This document shows positions 15,324-23,572 of a stretch of 39,833 nt of DNA, one piece after another. The notes under the pieces are model-generated. The model was not told the DNA's origin. It searched no databases and saw only the letters and a program-made list of their open reading frames with translations. Source of the DNA: OFTM10 sp964196195 (GTDB lineage Bacteria; Actinomycetota; Acidimicrobiia; Acidimicrobiales; Aldehydirespiratoraceae); NCBI GenBank assembly GCA_964196195.1, contig CAXMSE010000105.1, forward strand, positions 1-39,833, read 5' to 3'. The translations under genes were made by a program, and so were the position numbers. Position 1 is the first letter of the stretch, and the number at the start of each line of letters is the position of its first letter.

Positions 15324-15922
15324 TTCAGGACGAGCCTGCTCGTCATGGTCAAACACGGGTGGTGGTGGCGGAGGACGAGGCGATCATCCGCCTCGATCTG
15401 ATCGAGACGCTTCGAGCCGAGGGCTACGACGTGGTGGGCGATTGCGCCCGCGGCGATGAGGCGGTGGAGCTCGTGACCGAACACGACCCCGATCTCGTGC
15501 TCCTCGATATCAAGATGCCCGGAATCGACGGCCTCGAAGCGGCTCGACGGATCCGCGACAGGGCTCGGGCAGCGGTAGTGATGCTCACCGCGTTCAGCCA
15601 GCGGGAGCTCATAGACGAAGCCAGCGATGCGGGGGCGATGGCCTACCTCGTCAAGCCGTACGGGCGCGCCGACCTCGTGCCGGCGCTAGAGCTGGCACTG
15701 GCCCGCCGACGCGAAGTTCAGGTTCTTGCGGGAAAGCTCGGCGAACTCGAGGGCCGATTCGAAGAGCGAAAGACGATCGATCGGGCCAAGGGCCGGCTGA
15801 TGGACCAGGGGGCTCTGTCGGAAGCCGACGCGTTTCGCTTCCTTCAGAGGGCAGCTATGTCGGGTCGGCGGCGCATGGTCGATGTGGCCGAGGAAGTGAT
15901 CTCAGGCAAGCTCGCCCCCTGA
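15320..15922 (+). CDS. pdtaR: response regulator with ANTAR RNA-binding domain, PdtaR-like
   Basis: This 200-residue regulator has a receiver domain at residues 12-125, with the acidic pocket VVVAEDEAIIR, phosphoacceptor D63 (LLDIKMPG), T/A switch region VMLTAF and K in YLVKPYG. A short coiled linker leads to an ANTAR domain (about 145-198: RAKGRLMDQGALSEADAFRF). ANTAR domains bind paired hairpins in mRNA leaders and prevent termination. In mycobacteria the orthologous regulator lies near polA and is phosphorylated by the separately encoded kinase PdtaS. The same neighbourhood is seen here, which supports the name; the kinase is not in the window. Confidence 0.88.
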   Translation: MIQDEPARHGQTRVVVAEDEAIIRLDLIETLRAEGYDVVGDCARGDEAVELVTEHDPDLVLLDIKMPGIDGLEAARRIRDRARAAVVMLTAFSQRELIDEASDAGAMAYLVKPYGRADLVPALELALARRREVQVLAGKLGELEGRFEERKTIDRAKGRLMDQGALSEADAFRFLQRAAMSGRRRMVDVAEEVISGKLAP

Positions 15923-15946
15923 CGCCACGCGTTAGGGTCGGCCTCA

Positions 15947-18604
15947 ATGGCAAACGTGATGCTCATAGACGGAAATTCGCTCACCTATCGAGCGTTCTTC
16001 GCCCTCCCCACCGACATGGCCACGGCCTCGGGCCAAGTCACCAATGCCGTCTTCGGCTTCACCTCGATGCTCATCAATCTGATGAAGGATCACGAGCCAG
16101 ACCTCGTGGCGGTGGCCTTCGATCGCCCCGAGCCCACCTTTCGCCACAAGATGACCCCCACCTACAAAGCTCAGAGGGAGTCGGCACCCGACATCCTCCG
16201 CCAGCAGATGGGGCTCGTCCGCGAGGTTCTCGACGGCTTGGCCATGCCCTCTCTCGATCTCGTCGGCTTCGAAGCCGACGACATCATCGCCACCCTGGCC
16301 ACCCAAGCCCGCGACCGCGGCGACGACGTCATCATCGTCACCGGCGACCGCGACAGTTACCAGCTGGTGGAGGACCCCCTGGTAAGGGTGCTCTACAACA
16401 AGCGCGGCGTGAGCGACTATGCCCTCTATGACGAGGCGGGGATCCTCGAACGAACCGGCGTCAAACCCGTCGACTACGTGCAGTACGCGGCCCTGAGGGG
16501 CGACAAGTCCGACAATCTCCCCGGCGTGCCGGGAGTGGGAGAGAAGACCGCCGCGAAGTTGATCAACGAGAGGGGTGGGATCGACGGCATATACGCCTCA
16601 CTCGACGATCTCACCCCGAAGCTGCGCGAAAACCTCGCAGGCAACGAGGCCAGGGTCCGCAGCAACATCGAGATGATGGAACTCGTTCGCGATGTCGAAC
16701 TTCCATTTGCCCTCGATGAGTTGGTGCAGGGTGAGGTCGATACCGACTCGGTGAAGAAGCTCTTCGATTTCCTGGAGTTCCGCACCCTCTGGGATCGGCT
16801 TGCTCCTGTGCTGGGCGCCGCCGCCTCCAAGCCCGCTGAGGTTCTGGAGGCAGAGGTATCTGTGTTTGCAGCGCCCGCAGAAGCGGTCGACGCACTCACC
16901 GCCGCGGGCGAGGGCTCTGGCGTGCTGGCCCTCGCTGTACCCGACGCCGGGATCGAGGATGGCCTCGCCTTCGTAACCGATGCTGCTGGTGCGGAGGTTG
17001 GTTTCATTCCCGGCCCGATTCTCAACGACCCCGCTGTGGTCGACGGCCTCCGGTGCCTTCTCGGCGAGGAGGGCCGGCCCGTCGCCATGCACGGTGCCAA
17101 GACCACGATGAGGCGCTTGCTGGAGCGGGAAGTCGACATGCGCGAGCTGGTGGTCGACACCCGGCTCGCGGCCTATCTCCTCGACCCCGCCGACAGCCGT
17201 TACGACCTTTCCGACCTGCTACTTCGCTACACAGGCATGGAGTTGCCCGTCTCCGGCGCTCCCGAAGGGCAGCTCGATCTCGAGGGAGGAGAGGGTACCG
17301 ATCCAGCGATCGAGCCATGCCGTCAGGCCCTCGCGGTCGACCGGCTGGTGACCCCCTTGCGAGAAGCGATGACCTCCCAGGGGCTGGTCGATCTCCACGA
17401 CGACCTCGAGGTCCCGCTGGTGCGAGTACTGGCTCGAATGGAGCACCGCGGCGTGGGAGTGGATCCCGAGGTTCTCACCCGCATACGCGACGAGCTCAAT
17501 CAGAGCACCGAGGAGATGCGAGCGGCCGTGATCGCCGACGCCGGACGCGATTTCAACGTCAACTCCACCAAGCAGCTGCGCGAGATCCTGTTCGAAGAGC
17601 TCGGGCTCACTCCTCAGAAGAAAACAAAGACCGGTTTCAGCACCGATGCCCAGTCGCTCGAGAAGATGCGCGGCGAGCATCCGATTGTCGAACACCTCCT
17701 CGGGTATCGCGAAGTCGAGAAGCTGAGGTCCACATATGGAGAAGGCCTGCTCGCCGAGGTTGGCCCCGGCGATCGCATACGGGCCACGTTCAACCAGACC
17801 GTCGCCCGTACAGGCAGGCTCAGTTCCGACGCACCGAATCTCCACAACATTCCTGTGCGATCCGAGCGAGGGCGCGTGTTCCGCACTGCTTTCGTGGCCC
17901 CCGACGGCTATCGCCTTCTCGTCGCCGACTACGACCAGATCGAGTTGCGCTGCATAGCTCACCTGGCCGAGGACCCGGGCCTGATTCGGGCGTTCGAGGC
18001 CGGCGACGACATCCACACCGCAACCGCGGCCAAGGTCTTCGGCATCGAGCCTGCTGACGTGGGTGTGGGGGAGCGGTCGAAGGCGAAGATGGTGTCCTAC
18101 GGGCTGGCCTACGGAATGGAGTCCTACGGCCTGGCCCAGCGGCTCAATATCGCCGTGTCGGAAGCCGCGGAGATCCTCGATTCCTATTTCGAGGCCTTCC
18201 CCGCGGTGCAGTCCTACATGGATCGCACGGTGGCAGAGGCGCGCGAACGTGGTTACACGGAAACCCTCTTCGGGCGCCGCCGCCAAATACCCGAGTTGGC
18301 TTCGGGCAACCGCCAGATCCGCCAGGCTGGCGAACGCCAGGCCATGAACGCCGGAATCCAGGGTTTGGCGGCCGATATTTTCAAGGTCGCGCTGGTCCGA
18401 CTCGACAAGGCCCTCGAGGACGGAGGACTCGACAGCCGCATCGTGTTGCAAGTCCACGACGAGATCTTGTTGGAGACGCCACTCGACGAGGTCGAAGTGG
18501 CGTCCGAGCTCATCGTGTCGATCATGGCTAGCGCCTTCGATCTCCGTGTACCGATGGAGATCGATCTGAAAGTGGCCGAAACCTGGGCCGATGCCAAGGC
18601 CTGA
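15947..18604 (+). CDS. polA: DNA polymerase I
   Basis: The 885-residue enzyme fills repair and lagging-strand gaps. The 5' nuclease domain (1-290) starts MLIDGNSLTYRAFFALP and has the acidic metal sites (VAFDRPEPTFRH, FEADDIIATLA, TGDRDSYQLV). The 3'-5' exonuclease-like domain (about 305-480) lacks the DxE and other acidic residues (GVLALAVPDAG; MHGAKTTMRRL), as in other actinobacterial PolA. The polymerase domain has motif A DYDQIELR (D661), motif B RSKAKMVSYGLAYG and motif C QVHDEIL (D838). The ATG at 15947 is 24 bases after the ANTAR regulator, so co-transcription is likely. Confidence 0.97.
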   Translation: MANVMLIDGNSLTYRAFFALPTDMATASGQVTNAVFGFTSMLINLMKDHEPDLVAVAFDRPEPTFRHKMTPTYKAQRESAPDILRQQMGLVREVLDGLAMPSLDLVGFEADDIIATLATQARDRGDDVIIVTGDRDSYQLVEDPLVRVLYNKRGVSDYALYDEAGILERTGVKPVDYVQYAALRGDKSDNLPGVPGVGEKTAAKLINERGGIDGIYASLDDLTPKLRENLAGNEARVRSNIEMMELVRDVELPFALDELVQGEVDTDSVKKLFDFLEFRTLWDRLAPVLGAAASKPAEVLEAEVSVFAAPAEAVDALTAAGEGSGVLALAVPDAGIEDGLAFVTDAAGAEVGFIPGPILNDPAVVDGLRCLLGEEGRPVAMHGAKTTMRRLLEREVDMRELVVDTRLAAYLLDPADSRYDLSDLLLRYTGMELPVSGAPEGQLDLEGGEGTDPAIEPCRQALAVDRLVTPLREAMTSQGLVDLHDDLEVPLVRVLARMEHRGVGVDPEVLTRIRDELNQSTEEMRAAVIADAGRDFNVNSTKQLREILFEELGLTPQKKTKTGFSTDAQSLEKMRGEHPIVEHLLGYREVEKLRSTYGEGLLAEVGPGDRIRATFNQTVARTGRLSSDAPNLHNIPVRSERGRVFRTAFVAPDGYRLLVADYDQIELRCIAHLAEDPGLIRAFEAGDDIHTATAAKVFGIEPADVGVGERSKAKMVSYGLAYGMESYGLAQRLNIAVSEAAEILDSYFEAFPAVQSYMDRTVAEARERGYTETLFGRRRQIPELASGNRQIRQAGERQAMNAGIQGLAADIFKVALVRLDKALEDGGLDSRIVLQVHDEILLETPLDEVEVASELIVSIMASAFDLRVPMEIDLKVAETWADAKA

Positions 18605-18623
18605 GAGCGAACTGGTGTAGCCA

Positions 18624-19394
18624 ATGCCCGGAAACCGAACCCCCGCTACACCAGGACGGGGTGGGGGACATTGGTTCGAAGAGTTGGCCGAGCACATGGG
18701 CTCCGCTTACCTGCGGTATTCGTTCACCAAGGGCACCATCAGGGAGGTGGATACCCTGGTCGAACGGCTCGGGCTCGAACCCGGGTGCGCGATCCTCGAC
18801 GTGGGCTGCGGGCCGGGACGCCATGCGAACGAACTCGGCCGACGTGGCTTCGAGGTTCATGGTGTCGACATCAGCCAGGCCTTCATCGATCTGGCTGCGG
18901 CGGAGGCCCCGCCGGGCGTCAGCTACGACCGCGTCGATGCCCGGCGCATGTGCTTCGATGCCGATTTCGATGTCGTAATCTCGATCTGTCAGGGGGCCTT
19001 CGGCCTCGCCGGTGGTCCCGGCGCGAGTACCGGCCTCGATCCAGACCTGGAGATTCTCGAACGGATGGCAGCGGCAACGCGTCCGGATGGCCATGTGGTG
19101 TTCACCGCCTTCAACGCCTACCTCCAGGCCGCTCATGTGGTGGAAGGCGCCGAGTTCGACGCTGATCGAGGGGTGCACCGCGAGACCACCGAGATCCGTG
19201 ATGAGCATGGTGTGGCGGTGCAGACCGACCTGTGGACCTCGTGTTTCACGCCCCGTGAGCTCAGGCTCATGTGCGCTCAGGTCGGACTCGAGGTGGTCTC
19301 ACTCGACGCGGTTGAGCCCGGCAACTGGTCGACCGGGGAACCGGACATCGAATCACCGGAGTTTCTCGTGATAGCGCGTCGGGCGCACATCTGA
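18624..19394 (+). CDS. class I SAM-dependent methyltransferase
   Basis: The protein is 256 residues long. Motif I is ILDVGCGPGRHA (about residues 57-68), followed by VHGVDIS and a Rossmann-like order to FDVVISICQGAFGL; the C-terminal half adds the CFTPRELRLM helix seen in many methyltransferases with small-molecule or protein substrates. The substrate is unknown. It starts 19 bases after polA and ends 93 bases before rpsA. Its sequence is unrelated in detail to the methyltransferase relic at 10788. Confidence 0.88.
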   Translation: MPGNRTPATPGRGGGHWFEELAEHMGSAYLRYSFTKGTIREVDTLVERLGLEPGCAILDVGCGPGRHANELGRRGFEVHGVDISQAFIDLAAAEAPPGVSYDRVDARRMCFDADFDVVISICQGAFGLAGGPGASTGLDPDLEILERMAAATRPDGHVVFTAFNAYLQAAHVVEGAEFDADRGVHRETTEIRDEHGVAVQTDLWTSCFTPRELRLMCAQVGLEVVSLDAVEPGNWSTGEPDIESPEFLVIARRAHI

Positions 19395-19487
19395 ACACAC
19401 CCAGATAGCGTGTCAATGCTGTCTTCCTGACAGGGCGAGCCGGTCCGATACCGGTGCGTCAGATCTACTCATCTATAAGGTTACAAA
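19395..19487 (+). promoter_or_regulatory. rpsA leader with two small hairpins
   Basis: The 93-base gap before rpsA contains two perfect 5-bp hairpins: CTGTC/GACAG at 19419-19433 and CCGGT/ACCGG at 19440-19454. The ribosome site AAGG at 19477-19480 follows. Ribosomal protein S1 is known to control its own translation in some bacteria, so leader structure is plausible, but a specific role is not shown. Confidence 0.3.
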
Positions 19488-20960
19488 TTGTCTGATCAGA
19501 CCACTGCCGAAGCGGAGTCCCAGTTCGGGACCTTCGATTCAGATGGCAATTACACCCCCCGCCAAATCGTTGATGCCGACCTCGGTGGCATCGACATCGA
19601 AGAGGCTTACACCTCCACCATGGTCCTCGTAGAGGACGGCCAGCTCGTCGAGGGCATCGTTGTCCGAGTCGACCAGGACGAGGTTCTCCTCGATATCGGT
19701 TATAAGTCCGAAGGCGTCATCCCCAGCCGCGAGCTGTCGATCCGCAACGACGTTGATCCCAGCGAAGTCGTCTCGATGGGCGAGAAGCTCGAGGCTCTCG
19801 TCATCACCAAGGAAGACAAGGAGGGCCGCCTCGTCCTCTCCAAGAAGCGCGCCCAGTACGAACGCGCCTGGGGCAAGATCGAGGAGCTCAAGGAAGCCGA
19901 CGGCATCGTCAAGGGAGCCGTGATCGAGGTCGTTAAGGGCGGCCTCATCGTCGATATCGGCCTTCGTGGTTTCCTGCCGGCATCGCTGGTCGAACTTCGA
20001 CGGGTCCGCGACCTCCAGCCCTACGTGGGCAAGGAGCTCGAGGCCAAGATCATCGAGCTCGACAAGAACCGCAACAATGTCGTGCTCTCGCGTCGGGCCT
20101 GGCTCGAGGAGACCCAGAAGGAACAGCGTGGTGCCTTCCTCGACAACCTCAAGCCGGGCGAACGCCGTACCGGCGTGGTTTCGTCGGTGGTCAACTTCGG
20201 CGCATTCGTCGACCTCGGAGGCATGGACGGACTCGTCCACGTTTCAGAGCTCTCGTGGAAGCACGTCGATCACCCTTCATCGGTGGTCACCGTCGGCGAC
20301 GAGATCGACGTCGAGGTGCTCGAGGTCGATCTCGACCGCGAGCGCATCAGCCTCTCGTTGAAGGCCACCCAGCAGGATCCCTGGCAGGAATTCGCCGGAT
20401 CGCATCGTGTGGGCGAGCTCGTCTACGGCCGAGTCACCAAGCTCGTGCCCTTCGGCTCGTTCGTGCAGGTCGGCGACGGCATCGAGGGCCTCGTTCACAT
20501 CTCGGAGATGTCGGCGCACCATGTCGACCTTCCCGAGCAGGTGGTCACCCCCGGCGAAGAGCTCTGGGTGAAGATCATCGATCTCGACCTCCAGCGCCGC
20601 CGCATCAGCTTGTCGATCAAGCAGGCTGCCGAGGGCGGCGTCGTTGCTGCTGAGTACCAGGAGCACTTCGGCGATCACGCCTACGACGACGAAGGCAACT
20701 ACATCGGTGGCGATGAGGCCTCTGAAGGCCAGGCCGCCTGGGAAGAGTTCTATGCCGACGGCGAGGGACCCGGCGAGCCGACCGATGAGGCGGCCGAGGG
20801 CGAAGACGTCGAGTATGAATACGTCGAGGTAGAAGAAGAAATCGAAGTTGAGGTAGAAGAAGAGGTGGGAGAAGTTGAGGTAGAAGAAGACCTAGAAGTT
20901 GAGGTTGAAGAAGAGGTGGAAGTCTCGGAAGAGACTGTCACCACGTCTGAAGAGGAATAG
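19488..20960 (+). CDS. rpsA: 30S ribosomal protein S1
   Basis: This 490-residue protein helps the ribosome bind and unfold mRNA. Four S1 (OB-fold) domains are visible: about 50-120 (GQLVEGIVVRVDQDEVLLDI), 135-205 (GIVKGAVIEVVKGGLIVDIG), 222-292 (GERRTGVVSSVVNFGAFVDL) and 308-378 (GELVYGRVTKLVPFGSFVQV). Four domains are normal for Actinobacteria. The last 60 residues are extremely acidic Glu/Val repeats. The TTG at 19488 (reading MSDQTTAEAE) has AAGG upstream. A hairpin terminator follows at 21019, so rpsA is separated from the pilus genes. Confidence 0.96.
   Translation: MSDQTTAEAESQFGTFDSDGNYTPRQIVDADLGGIDIEEAYTSTMVLVEDGQLVEGIVVRVDQDEVLLDIGYKSEGVIPSRELSIRNDVDPSEVVSMGEKLEALVITKEDKEGRLVLSKKRAQYERAWGKIEELKEADGIVKGAVIEVVKGGLIVDIGLRGFLPASLVELRRVRDLQPYVGKELEAKIIELDKNRNNVVLSRRAWLEETQKEQRGAFLDNLKPGERRTGVVSSVVNFGAFVDLGGMDGLVHVSELSWKHVDHPSSVVTVGDEIDVEVLEVDLDRERISLSLKATQQDPWQEFAGSHRVGELVYGRVTKLVPFGSFVQVGDGIEGLVHISEMSAHHVDLPEQVVTPGEELWVKIIDLDLQRRRISLSIKQAAEGGVVAAEYQEHFGDHAYDDEGNYIGGDEASEGQAAWEEFYADGEGPGEPTDEAAEGEDVEYEYVEVEEEIEVEVEEEVGEVEVEEDLEVEVEEEVEVSEETVTTSEEE
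20844..20920 (+). repeat. purine-rich repeats encoding the acidic S1 tail
   Basis: The unit GAAGTTGAGGTAGAAGAAGA starts at 20844, 20871 and (slightly changed) 20895. The tract is almost pure purine with scattered T on the coding strand and uses GAA, GTT and GTA codons, unlike the GC-rich codon choice of the rest of rpsA. Confidence 0.75.
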
Positions 20961-21018
20961 CTCGTCTGGGCCAACGGGCCCACAACATTTCTCGACCACA
21001 TCTCAGTCGTCCGTTCGG

Positions 21019-21043
21019 CGGGTGCCCTTTCAAGGGGCGCCCG
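21019..21043 (+). terminator. rho-independent-type hairpin after rpsA
   Basis: CGGGTGCCC and GGGCGCCCG pair as a 9-bp stem with one G-T pair around a short TTTCAAG loop, 58 bases after the rpsA stop. The T-run that follows is weak (CGTTTTCC), typical of high-GC bacteria. Confidence 0.7.
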
Positions 21044-21194
21044 TCGTTCGCGTTTTCCTCACGATTTCTGGCGAAATGGCGTCAAGAACCTGGTGTCTCG
21101 TTCCGACTAAGGGAAGGTCGCCCACGCATCTCCTGCGCGGCAGGGCCAAGGTCCTGGGTCAGAAGCCTCAATTACCGATTGGTGCTTCCGACAG

Positions 21195-22211
21195 GTGACC
21201 GCAGAAGGTCTAACCCCGAAAATCGAGGTCCCCGTGAGTTCTCGTCGAACAATGATTCTGATCGCCGCCATTGCGGTTGGCGTCTTCGCCGGCATCGCTC
21301 TGCTCAATTATGTCAGAGGCATCGAAGACGATGTCTATGCTGATGCGCAGCCGGTATCGGTTCTGATTGCTGCGGAGGACATCCCCGAGGGGACCACCGC
21401 AGCAGAAGCGCTGGCAATGATGGAGTCCACCGATATCCCGCTGCAGATACGTCCCGCCACGTTCATTCCTGTGGACGGCACCGACGAGATCGCTGGTCTG
21501 GTGGCACTCGGAGCAATCCCGAAGAACCAGATCATCGTGCGAGGCTTGTTCGTCGATCCCACGGTCGCCCAGGCATCCTTCAAGGACCAGATCCCGTCAG
21601 GGCTGGTTGCCGTGACGCTCCAGATCGGTCAGAACGCCGCTGTCGGTGGTTACCTGCAGCCCGGCGATGAGGTCAACATGCTCGTGACCCACGACCTCGG
21701 TTGTGGCACCGGAGCCGAAGAGGAGACTGCGGCGCGGCCCGGCGAGGAAGCGGGCGCCACCACGCCCGAACCCGATCCATCCGGTCGGCAGGCCCTCGAT
21801 GAAGAGGCCTACTGCACACTCACCCAGCCGGCGCGGTATTTCTACCAGAGGGTGGAGATCCTGGCGATCGGTGCCCGACAGACTCTCCAGCCCGGCGAGA
21901 CCGGCGAGGCGATCATCACCCCGCAGGGTGGCCCCATCACCTTCATGGTGCCGAACGAGGCAGCCCAGCTCCTCGCTTCGCTCGATCCCGAATCGATCCA
22001 CCTCACCCTGCTCCCCGAGGACTACCAGGCTGAGCCACAGAGGGCCCTGACGATCGACCTGATGGAAGGCCCGACGCCGGCAGAGATTCCGGACTGTCTC
22101 ACGCCGCACGGCCCCGCAGGCTTCATCGCCGGCGACGCCACTGCAACGGTGATCGACGACGAAGGCACCACCGGAGACCACTACAGCTGCGAACTGCTCT
22201 GGGAGGAGTGA
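21195..22211 (+). CDS. cpaB: Flp pilus assembly protein CpaB (RcpC-like)
   Basis: The protein of up to 338 residues has one N-terminal membrane helix (RRTMILIAAIAVGVFAGIAL), then an SAF-type domain (VSVLIAAEDIPEGTTAAEA) and the RcpC-like region (SGLVAVTLQIGQNAAVGGYL, LQPGDEVNML). CpaB acts outside the inner membrane in Tad pilus assembly. GTG 21195 opens the frame; GTG 21234 has a better ribosome site (GAGG, five bases off) and may be the true start, giving 325 residues. It opens the Tad run: the next gene starts within 10 bases of its stop. Confidence 0.85.
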   Translation: MTAEGLTPKIEVPVSSRRTMILIAAIAVGVFAGIALLNYVRGIEDDVYADAQPVSVLIAAEDIPEGTTAAEALAMMESTDIPLQIRPATFIPVDGTDEIAGLVALGAIPKNQIIVRGLFVDPTVAQASFKDQIPSGLVAVTLQIGQNAAVGGYLQPGDEVNMLVTHDLGCGTGAEEETAARPGEEAGATTPEPDPSGRQALDEEAYCTLTQPARYFYQRVEILAIGARQTLQPGETGEAIITPQGGPITFMVPNEAAQLLASLDPESIHLTLLPEDYQAEPQRALTIDLMEGPTPAEIPDCLTPHGPAGFIAGDATATVIDDEGTTGDHYSCELLWEE

Positions 22212-22216
22212 AGAAG

Positions 22217-23500
22217 ATGTCGAGTTTCTTTACCGACGACACCAGCACCGACGCCCCGACGGGCGACGGCACCGGGGGCAAAGCGTCGGTGCCCGTCACC
22301 GAGGCACCGACGCCTCCTGCACGGGCCGCGACTGGGCTTCCCGCCATCAATTTGGTCGTGATCGATCCCGACGACATCGCCCGTAACCGGCTGCTGTTCC
22401 AGCTCCACTCCGATGTATCCAGCTTTCCCCAGATCGAAGACCTCGTGCCCTACCTCAACGGTGAGCCGGTGGTGATCGTGCTCGGGCCGAGTTGCGCCAT
22501 CAACGGTTCTCTGGACGGGATCGAACGCGTGCTGCACGCCCACCGGGAACTGGGAGCGATCCTCGTAGCGGGGGAGCTCACCACCAACCTGCTCCAGCAG
22601 GCCTTGCGATCTGGGGTCAAGGACGTCTTGGCCGCGCCGGCCGACGACACCCAGCTCACCGAGGCAGTCGTCCGGGTGGCGGCGGGGCTCAACTCCGCAC
22701 CGGCCAACCCGGCTGCCGATGAACCCATCTTCGAAGGCGACGGCGAACTCGCTCACGTGATCACGGTGTTCAGCACCAAGGGCGGCGCGGGCAAGTCGGT
22801 CATCGCCACCAACCTCGGCGTGACGCTCGCCCAGCGTTCCGACAAGCCGGTCTGTCTGATCGATGCCGACCTCCAGTTCGGCGACATCGCCGTGATGCTC
22901 AAGCTGGCCCCGCAGCACACGATCGTCGACGCGGTGAGTTCTCTCGACCGCCTCGACGTGAGCCTCATGCAAAGCCTCCTGGTTCAGCACGAATCTTCGG
23001 GCCTGTTCATTCTCCCCGCCCCGCTCGAGCCGGCCTTTGCCGACCAGATCGGTGCCCCCGAGATGATGCAGATCGTCGAGGTGCTACGCCGGTTCTGCTC
23101 CTATGTCATCGTCGACACACCGGCCTACTTCAACGATGTGGTGCTGGCGATGATCGAAGTCTCCGACGACGTGCTCCTCGTCGCCGGTATGGACATCCCC
23201 AACATCAAGAACGTCAAGATCGGGCTCCAGACACTGCGCCTGCTCAACACTCCGATGGAGAAGTTGAGGCTGATTCTCAACCGGGCCAACTCGAAGGTGA
23301 AGCTCGACGTCAGCGAGGTCGAACGAACACTCCAGGTGAGCGCCGACGTGTTGATTCCGAGCGACATCGTGGTGCCCCAATCGGTCAACCGAGGGGTGCC
23401 TGTCGTGCAGAGTGCGCCGCGCTCAGGTGTCGCCAAATCGCTCGAGGAACTCGCCAGCCTCTTTTGCCCCGCGCCTACTTCGGGCCGCCGCAAGAAATAG
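22217..23500 (+). CDS. cpaE: CpaE/TadZ-like ParA-MinD ATPase of the pilus locus
   Basis: This is a protein of 427 residues. The N-part (about 35-160) is a receiver-like domain without the full phosphorylation site (LVVIDPDDIARNRLLF, IVLGPSCAINGSLDG). The C-part is a MinD-type ATPase with deviant Walker A KGGAGKS (188-194), LIDADLQFGDIAVML and VIVDTPAYFNDV. CpaE/TadZ proteins place the Tad machine at its site in the cell. ATG 22217 is preferred: GGAGGAG at 22202-22208 sits at good distance, whereas GTG 22208 would leave none. It is tightly coupled to cpaB upstream; tadA follows after 72 bases. Confidence 0.88.
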   Translation: MSSFFTDDTSTDAPTGDGTGGKASVPVTEAPTPPARAATGLPAINLVVIDPDDIARNRLLFQLHSDVSSFPQIEDLVPYLNGEPVVIVLGPSCAINGSLDGIERVLHAHRELGAILVAGELTTNLLQQALRSGVKDVLAAPADDTQLTEAVVRVAAGLNSAPANPAADEPIFEGDGELAHVITVFSTKGGAGKSVIATNLGVTLAQRSDKPVCLIDADLQFGDIAVMLKLAPQHTIVDAVSSLDRLDVSLMQSLLVQHESSGLFILPAPLEPAFADQIGAPEMMQIVEVLRRFCSYVIVDTPAYFNDVVLAMIEVSDDVLLVAGMDIPNIKNVKIGLQTLRLLNTPMEKLRLILNRANSKVKLDVSEVERTLQVSADVLIPSDIVVPQSVNRGVPVVQSAPRSGVAKSLEELASLFCPAPTSGRRKK

Positions 23501-23572
23501 GCCCTTACAAATTCTCTCCGCCCACACGCAAATGATTTCGCCGGCCCCGACCGGGGCGGCTGAGGAGTACCG

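Noticed and set aside
17219..18697. A 492-codon minus-strand frame opposite polA
   Set aside because: It is the antisense of a strongly conserved polymerase domain and has no motif of its own.
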